DNA of 10,051 bases from Spirochaetaceae bacterium (GTDB lineage Bacteria > Spirochaetota > Spirochaetia > Treponematales > Treponemataceae). Below are positions 7,119 to 10,051 of this stretch, one piece after another. The DNA is taken from the NCBI GenBank assembly GCA_017382775.1, contig JAFNZQ010000192.1, positions 1-10,051 on the forward strand. The letters are read 5' to 3'. Numbering within the stretch: the first letter of the stretch is position 1; every line of letters starts with the position of its first letter. The translations under genes and the position numbers were made by a program. The notes below the pieces were generated by a model. The model was not told where the DNA came from, ran no database searches, and was given only the letters and a program-made list of their open reading frames with translations.

Positions 7119-7137
<19 letters not shown>
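6673..7137 (+). CDS. Membrane-anchored protein with two tandem zinc ribbons
   Basis: The 154-residue protein has one N-terminal membrane helix (about 2-23), a basic linker rich in Lys, Pro and Thr (29-50), and two copies of a zinc-ribbon-like unit. Copy 1 (52-88) has Cys53/Cys56 and Cys85/Cys88; copy 2 (99-135) has Cys100/Cys103 and Cys132/Cys135. The gap between CxxC pairs is the same in both, and the pattern CPxC...D.L.A..Y T...GC..C repeats. Cys80 in copy 1 is extra. The lack of an arginine-rich N-terminus before the helix and the basic linker after it suggest a cytoplasmic zinc domain. I do not recognise the family; no enzyme motif is seen. The GTG at 6673 is the first possible start after an in-frame TAA at 6664, and it has no Shine-Dalgarno. 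The next candidate, the ATG at 6754, would remove the helix. The final codons overlap tRNA-Ala on the other strand by 19 bases. Confidence 0.75.
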
Positions 7138-7192
<55 letters not shown>

Positions 7193-7203
7193 AATTCATT
7201 ATC

Positions 7204-7232
7204 AGTTTACCATAAATAAAAAATTATGTCAA
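7204..7232 (-). promoter_or_regulatory. Sigma-70 promoter for tRNA-Ala
   Basis: On the minus strand there is TTGACA (7227-7232), a 17-base spacer and TAAACT (7204-7209). Transcription should begin near 7197, about 5 bases before the mature tRNA 5' end at 7192, so only a very short 5' trim is needed. Confidence 0.82.
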
Positions 7233-7236
7233 GCAA

Positions 7237-7271
7237 AAATCGAAAAAAAAGCCGAATTTTTTTTCTGATTT
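7237..7271. repeat. A/T-tract inverted repeat between divergent promoters
   Basis: The left arm is AAATCGAAAAAAAA (7237-7250), the loop GCCGAA (7251-7256), and the right arm is T8, C, an unpaired T at 7266, then GATTT (7257-7271). This gives a 14-bp stem with one bulge. It lies between the tRNA-Ala and pta promoters, downstream of no gene, so a terminator role is unlikely. A bent-DNA, UP-element or protein-binding role is possible. Confidence 0.5.
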
Positions 7272-7313
7272 GCAAATCTTTCACAAATAAAAATAAATGC
7301 GTCATCCATCCCC

Positions 7314-7342
7314 TTGACAAATCCTCATTTTTAGTGTATACT
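7314..7342 (+). promoter_or_regulatory. Sigma-70 promoter for pta
   Basis: TTGACA (7314-7319), a 17-base spacer and TATACT (7337-7342) form a near-consensus promoter. A perfect TATAAT overlaps at 7342-7347 but would need a 22-base spacer. Start near 7349 gives a leader of about 29 bases ending in GGAGG. Confidence 0.83.
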
Positions 7343-7377
7343 ATAATCGGAAAAAGAAAACAAATTTGGAGGATTTT

Positions 7378-8382
7378 ATGGATTTTGCAAAAGAGATGCA
7401 GGCAAAGGCTTGTGAATATCAGAACTCGCTGGTTTTGCCCGAAGGTACCGAGATTAGAACAATAACCGCTGCGGCACAGATTGTTGCTCGCAAATTGGCT
7501 TCGAAAGTGATTTTGCTTGGAGACGAAGTTCAAGTGAAAAAGATTGCGGCAGATGCAGGAGTGGATTTAGCCGGTGTTGTCATTGAAAATCCCGAAAAAT
7601 CTTCTAATTTCAAAGATTTTTGCAATGCTTATTATGAATTACGCAAGCATAAAGGAATGACCGAAGAACAGGCCGCCGTTGATATGAAAGAACCTCTTCG
7701 CTACGGTGCAATGATGGTGCGAAAGGGAGTTGCCGATGCCATGGTTGCCGGCGCCCAAAATTCCACCGCCAACGTTTTGCGTGCGGGACTTACCATCATC
7801 GGAACAGCTCCGGGAACAAAAACGGCTTCGTCCTGTTTTGTAATGCAACTTAAAGACGAAAAATACGGAGCTAACGGAATGATGATTTTCTCCGATTGTG
7901 CCGTAATCCCCACACCCAATGCGGAACAGCTTTCCGACATAGCCGTTAGCGCAGCCGATTCCTGCCGTAAAATGATTGGTGCGGAACCTGTGGTTGCAAT
8001 GCTTTCTTTCAGCACAAAGGGTTCCGGCGGCAAAGACGAAAACGTTTTGCGCGTACAGGAAGCCACCGCTTTGGCAAAACAAAAGGCTCCCGACCTTCTC
8101 TTGGACGGTGAATTTCAAGCCGACGCCGCCTTGGTTCCGGCCGTTACCGAAACAAAGGCTCCGGGAAGTCCCATTACCGGAAAGGTAAACACCTTAATTT
8201 TTCCCGACTTGGGTGCGGGAAATATCGGATACAAATTGGTTCAGCGATTGGCCGGTGCAGAAGCCTTCGGGCCTTTCCTTCAAGGATTTGCGTCGCCCAT
8301 CAGCGACCTGTCTCGTGGCTGCTCCGTGGAGGACATTGTGGTAACTTCCGCAGTTACCTTGGTTCAGGCCGGTAAAAAATAA
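7378..8382 (+). CDS. pta: Phosphate acetyltransferase
   Basis: Phosphotransacetylase interconverts acetyl-CoA plus phosphate with acetyl phosphate plus CoA; with acetate kinase it yields ATP during fermentation. At 334 residues this is the short, single-domain bacterial form without the P-loop N-terminal region of E. coli Pta. Family segments are VAGAQNSTANVLRAGL (123-138), SCFVMQL (152-158), FSDCAVIP with NAEQLSDIA (171-189), MLSFSTKGS (209-217), DGEFQADAALVP (243-254), APGSP.TGK (261-269) and, near the end, FPDLGAGNIGYKLVQRLAGAE (275-295) with DLSRGCSVEDIV (310-321). The ATG at 7378 is chosen because GGAGG lies 5 bases upstream; the in-frame TTG at 7366 would precede that site. It has its own promoter and ends in an intrinsic terminator, so it is probably monocistronic. 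Acetate kinase is not in this window. Confidence 0.96.
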   Translation: MDFAKEMQAKACEYQNSLVLPEGTEIRTITAAAQIVARKLASKVILLGDEVQVKKIAADAGVDLAGVVIENPEKSSNFKDFCNAYYELRKHKGMTEEQAAVDMKEPLRYGAMMVRKGVADAMVAGAQNSTANVLRAGLTIIGTAPGTKTASSCFVMQLKDEKYGANGMMIFSDCAVIPTPNAEQLSDIAVSAADSCRKMIGAEPVVAMLSFSTKGSGGKDENVLRVQEATALAKQKAPDLLLDGEFQADAALVPAVTETKAPGSPITGKVNTLIFPDLGAGNIGYKLVQRLAGAEAFGPFLQGFASPISDLSRGCSVEDIVVTSAVTLVQAGKK

Positions 8383-8392
8383 GGCCTAATTT

Positions 8393-8419
8393 GCGGGTGC
8401 GGTAACGCACCCGTTTTTT
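8393..8419 (+). terminator. Intrinsic terminator of pta
   Basis: A perfect 8-bp GC-rich stem (CGGGTGCG at 8394-8401 with CGCACCCG at 8406-8413), loop GTAA and six Ts (8414-8419) begin 11 bases after the pta stop. The T run ends only 20 bases before the next start codon. Confidence 0.93.
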
Positions 8420-8439
8420 ATCTAAAAGAGGGTACATCC

Positions 8440-9381
8440 TTGTGGGACTTTTTTGAACTATTGAGAGTAAACATTTTTCTCATAATTGCCGCAGCATCTT
8501 TGGTTTTCATTACTGTTGTTGTGGTATTTTCGGCAAAAAAATCTTCAAAGGCGGAAAAACCGGCTCCAATCCTGGTTTTTTCCTCCTGTTTGTGTTGCCT
8601 TTTGATGTTACCCCTGTGTTTTTCCCTGGGACAAATTCTCAAAAGTGAAATTCGCACATCGGTTGAGGAAAATCGTTGGGAACTTTCCGCCTTGGAAGAC
8701 CGAATCCGTCTTTTGGAAAATTCCCAAATCAGCGTTCAAAGTTTTCGCGAAATTGCGGAAGTTGCCCTTTTGGAAACGGAAATCAATCGCACCCGGGTGG
8801 AAAAACGGCAATTATCCCACACGGAAGCGGGACTGGGAATTCGCGCCAACAGTTATTACGATGAAGCTTTAATCGCCATTGTGTACGATCTCACGGTGAA
8901 ATACGGAGTTGATATGGCCTCAATCCATATCAAAAAGGATGTGGCAAATCCCCAAAAGGTTTACGTTTCGGGGATTAAATCCAAATTTATCGGAATTTCC
9001 CAAGACGAAAAGTACACACCGGTGAGCGAAATTCGTCGAGTTAATTTGGACGAACACGGAGAAATTCGCTCCATTCACGTTCAAAACAGCGGTGCGGCAG
9101 TCCGCCGTGCCACCCAAATTGCGGAAGATTGCGACAACGATTTTAAGGCGAAACTTTCCGACGGTTCCGCCCCCGGTTTCATGGATGAAGCGGTGATTAA
9201 ACTGGCCCAAAATTTCATCAAGGTAATTTTGGCACCCATTTTTACCGAAATTGAATTTACCAAAAACGTAAACGGGGGAGTGCCGATTCAAGAATTTTTT
9301 CAAAGGGAACTGGACGTCGCCAAAGAAAACAAAGAGGAATTGTTGTCTTCCTCAATCCTCTTGGAAAAGGTAATGAATTGA
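8440..9381 (+). CDS. Two-helix membrane protein with coiled coil, unknown function
   Basis: I do not recognise this 313-residue protein with certainty. It has two membrane helices (about 11-31 and 43-66), the second carrying four cysteines (Cys50, 52, 53, 60). A charged helical stretch with coiled-coil character follows (about 70-128), then a mixed alpha/beta domain (about 132-275) and a charged tail. The short loop between the helices is basic (AKKSSKAEK), which suggests both ends face outward from the cytoplasm. The soluble part loosely recalls the layout of DUF4230-type proteins, but this is a weak impression. The TTG at 8440 is supported by GAGGG 7 bases upstream; no ATG or GTG competes nearby. 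The start lies just after the pta terminator, with no room for a promoter between them, so expression probably relies on readthrough or a promoter inside the pta end. It converges on cheB with a 24-base gap. Confidence 0.7.
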   Translation: MWDFFELLRVNIFLIIAAASLVFITVVVVFSAKKSSKAEKPAPILVFSSCLCCLLMLPLCFSLGQILKSEIRTSVEENRWELSALEDRIRLLENSQISVQSFREIAEVALLETEINRTRVEKRQLSHTEAGLGIRANSYYDEALIAIVYDLTVKYGVDMASIHIKKDVANPQKVYVSGIKSKFIGISQDEKYTPVSEIRRVNLDEHGEIRSIHVQNSGAAVRRATQIAEDCDNDFKAKLSDGSAPGFMDEAVIKLAQNFIKVILAPIFTEIEFTKNVNGGVPIQEFFQRELDVAKENKEELLSSSILLEKVMN

Positions 9382-9405
9382 AAACCTTGCGATAAATCGG
9401 AGATT

Positions 9406-10051
9406 TTACGAATACTTTATGGCATAATCGTTGATTTGTTCAGCAATTTTATTCAGTGGTACTTGCATTTGGACGCCACCCAATTCATAGGCAACCTTTG
9501 GCATTCCGTAAACCACGCTGGAATTGCTGTCCTGTCCGATGGTCATGGCGCGCATTTGGCACAATCGGGCAATTCCCTTTGCACCGTCGTTTCCCATTCC
9601 CGTCATTATAACCGCCAGGGAATTTTTGCCGTAAATCTCTGCCACCGAGTTGAAAAGCACATCCACCGAGGGCCTGTGTCCGTTACAAGGCTGCTCTTCG
9701 TTAAGTCGCACCACCACCTCCGAGGGAGTGCGTTCCAAAACCAAATGTTTGCCGCCGGGAGCTACGTAAATGTTTCTTCCCCGCAAAGGTTCACCGTCAA
9801 TGGCTTCGTGAACCGGAATTTTGCAAATATCGTTTAGGGAATTGGCAAATTCCTTGGTGAAAATTGCCGGCATATGTTGTACAATTAAAATCGGTTGTCT
9901 AATTTTCGGATCCAAATCGGAAAGCATGGTTCGTAGGGATTGGGGACCACCGGTGGAAATTCCGATGGAAACAATTTGGATGCGTTCCTTTGAGAATTGC
10001 CCCAATGGAGTGACGCTTTTCGTTTCCGGAGTGGTGAAAACAGGCGGTGCC
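9406..10051 (-). CDS. cheB: Chemotaxis protein-glutamate methylesterase CheB (5' partial)
   Basis: The visible part is the C-terminal effector domain of CheB, which removes methyl groups from chemoreceptor glutamates (and often deamidates glutamines) to reset receptor signalling. Counting from a TTG at 10005, the catalytic triad is Ser17 in SIGISTGGP, His44 in VQHMP and Asp140 in MTGMGNDGAKG. VAPGGKHL and CNGHRPSVDVLF are further family segments. The frame is open to the window edge: the Pro/Thr-rich stretch upstream of the TTG reads like the interdomain linker, so the phosphorylated receiver domain is expected beyond 10051. The TTG is therefore not taken as the start. The stop is TAA at 9406-9408. 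CheB is regulated by CheA phosphorylation of the receiver domain; no other chemotaxis gene is visible here. Confidence 0.94.
   Translation of the reverse strand, partial: APPVFTTPETKSVTPLGQFSKERIQIVSIGISTGGPQSLRTMLSDLDPKIRQPILIVQHMPAIFTKEFANSLNDICKIPVHEAIDGEPLRGRNIYVAPGGKHLVLERTPSEVVVRLNEEQPCNGHRPSVDVLFNSVAEIYGKNSLAVIMTGMGNDGAKGIARLCQMRAMTIGQDSNSSVVYGMPKVAYELGGVQMQVPLNKIAEQINDYAIKYS

Noticed and set aside
7639..8118. 159-codon open frame on the minus strand inside pta
   Set aside because: Antisense to a strongly conserved enzyme gene; the product is rich in His, Gly and Cys without a domain pattern, as expected of a shadow frame.

Overview
The window looks like ordinary chromosomal DNA from a spirochaete, most likely a Treponema-like member of Spirochaetota. 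This is an inference. It rests on a long serine hydroxymethyltransferase of the chlamydial/treponemal type, short-signal lipoproteins with spirochaete-style lipoboxes, a chemotaxis methylesterase, heavy use of TTG for leucine and TCC for serine, and frequent GTG/TTG starts. No insertion sequence, phage gene, CRISPR array or toxin-antitoxin pair is visible. Gene density is high, and no stretch longer than about 240 bases lacks a protein or RNA gene.

Layout. Bases 1-1654 (+): the 3' part of a uracil-phosphoribosyltransferase-like gene, overlapping by 4 bases a TPR lipoprotein gene. Bases 1658-4812 (-): a compact operon, in transcription order glyA (long form), an AsnC/Lrp-family regulator and a class I/II aminotransferase. 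Bases 4813-4928: a divergent promoter region. Bases 4929-5495 (+): a six-helix HdeD/DUF308-type membrane protein. Bases 5506-6579 (-): a CapA-family lipoprotein with a leaderless-looking start. Bases 6673-7137 (+): a membrane-anchored protein with two tandem zinc ribbons. Its last codons run antisense into tRNA-Ala(GGC) (7119-7192, -). Bases 7378-8382 (+): phosphate acetyltransferase, followed by a clear intrinsic terminator. Bases 8440-9381 (+): an unrecognised two-helix membrane protein with a coiled coil. Bases 9406-10051 (-): the 3' part of cheB, running off the right edge.

How the genes fit together. glyA, the regulator and the aminotransferase plausibly form one amino-acid unit, with serine/glycine interconversion and one-carbon supply next to transamination. 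pta serves acetyl-CoA/acetyl-phosphate metabolism and cheB serves chemotaxis adaptation. The other genes show no shared pathway. Five sigma-70-like promoters can be read directly, all with 17-base spacers, and four of them have a perfect TTGACA -35 box.

The best candidates for something undescribed are the tandem zinc-ribbon membrane protein whose stop codon lies in the antisense of a tRNA T-loop, the apparently leaderless start of the neighbouring CapA-like lipoprotein, and the extended UPRT-like protein coupled to a TPR lipoprotein. I see no convincing evidence of a new multi-gene system.
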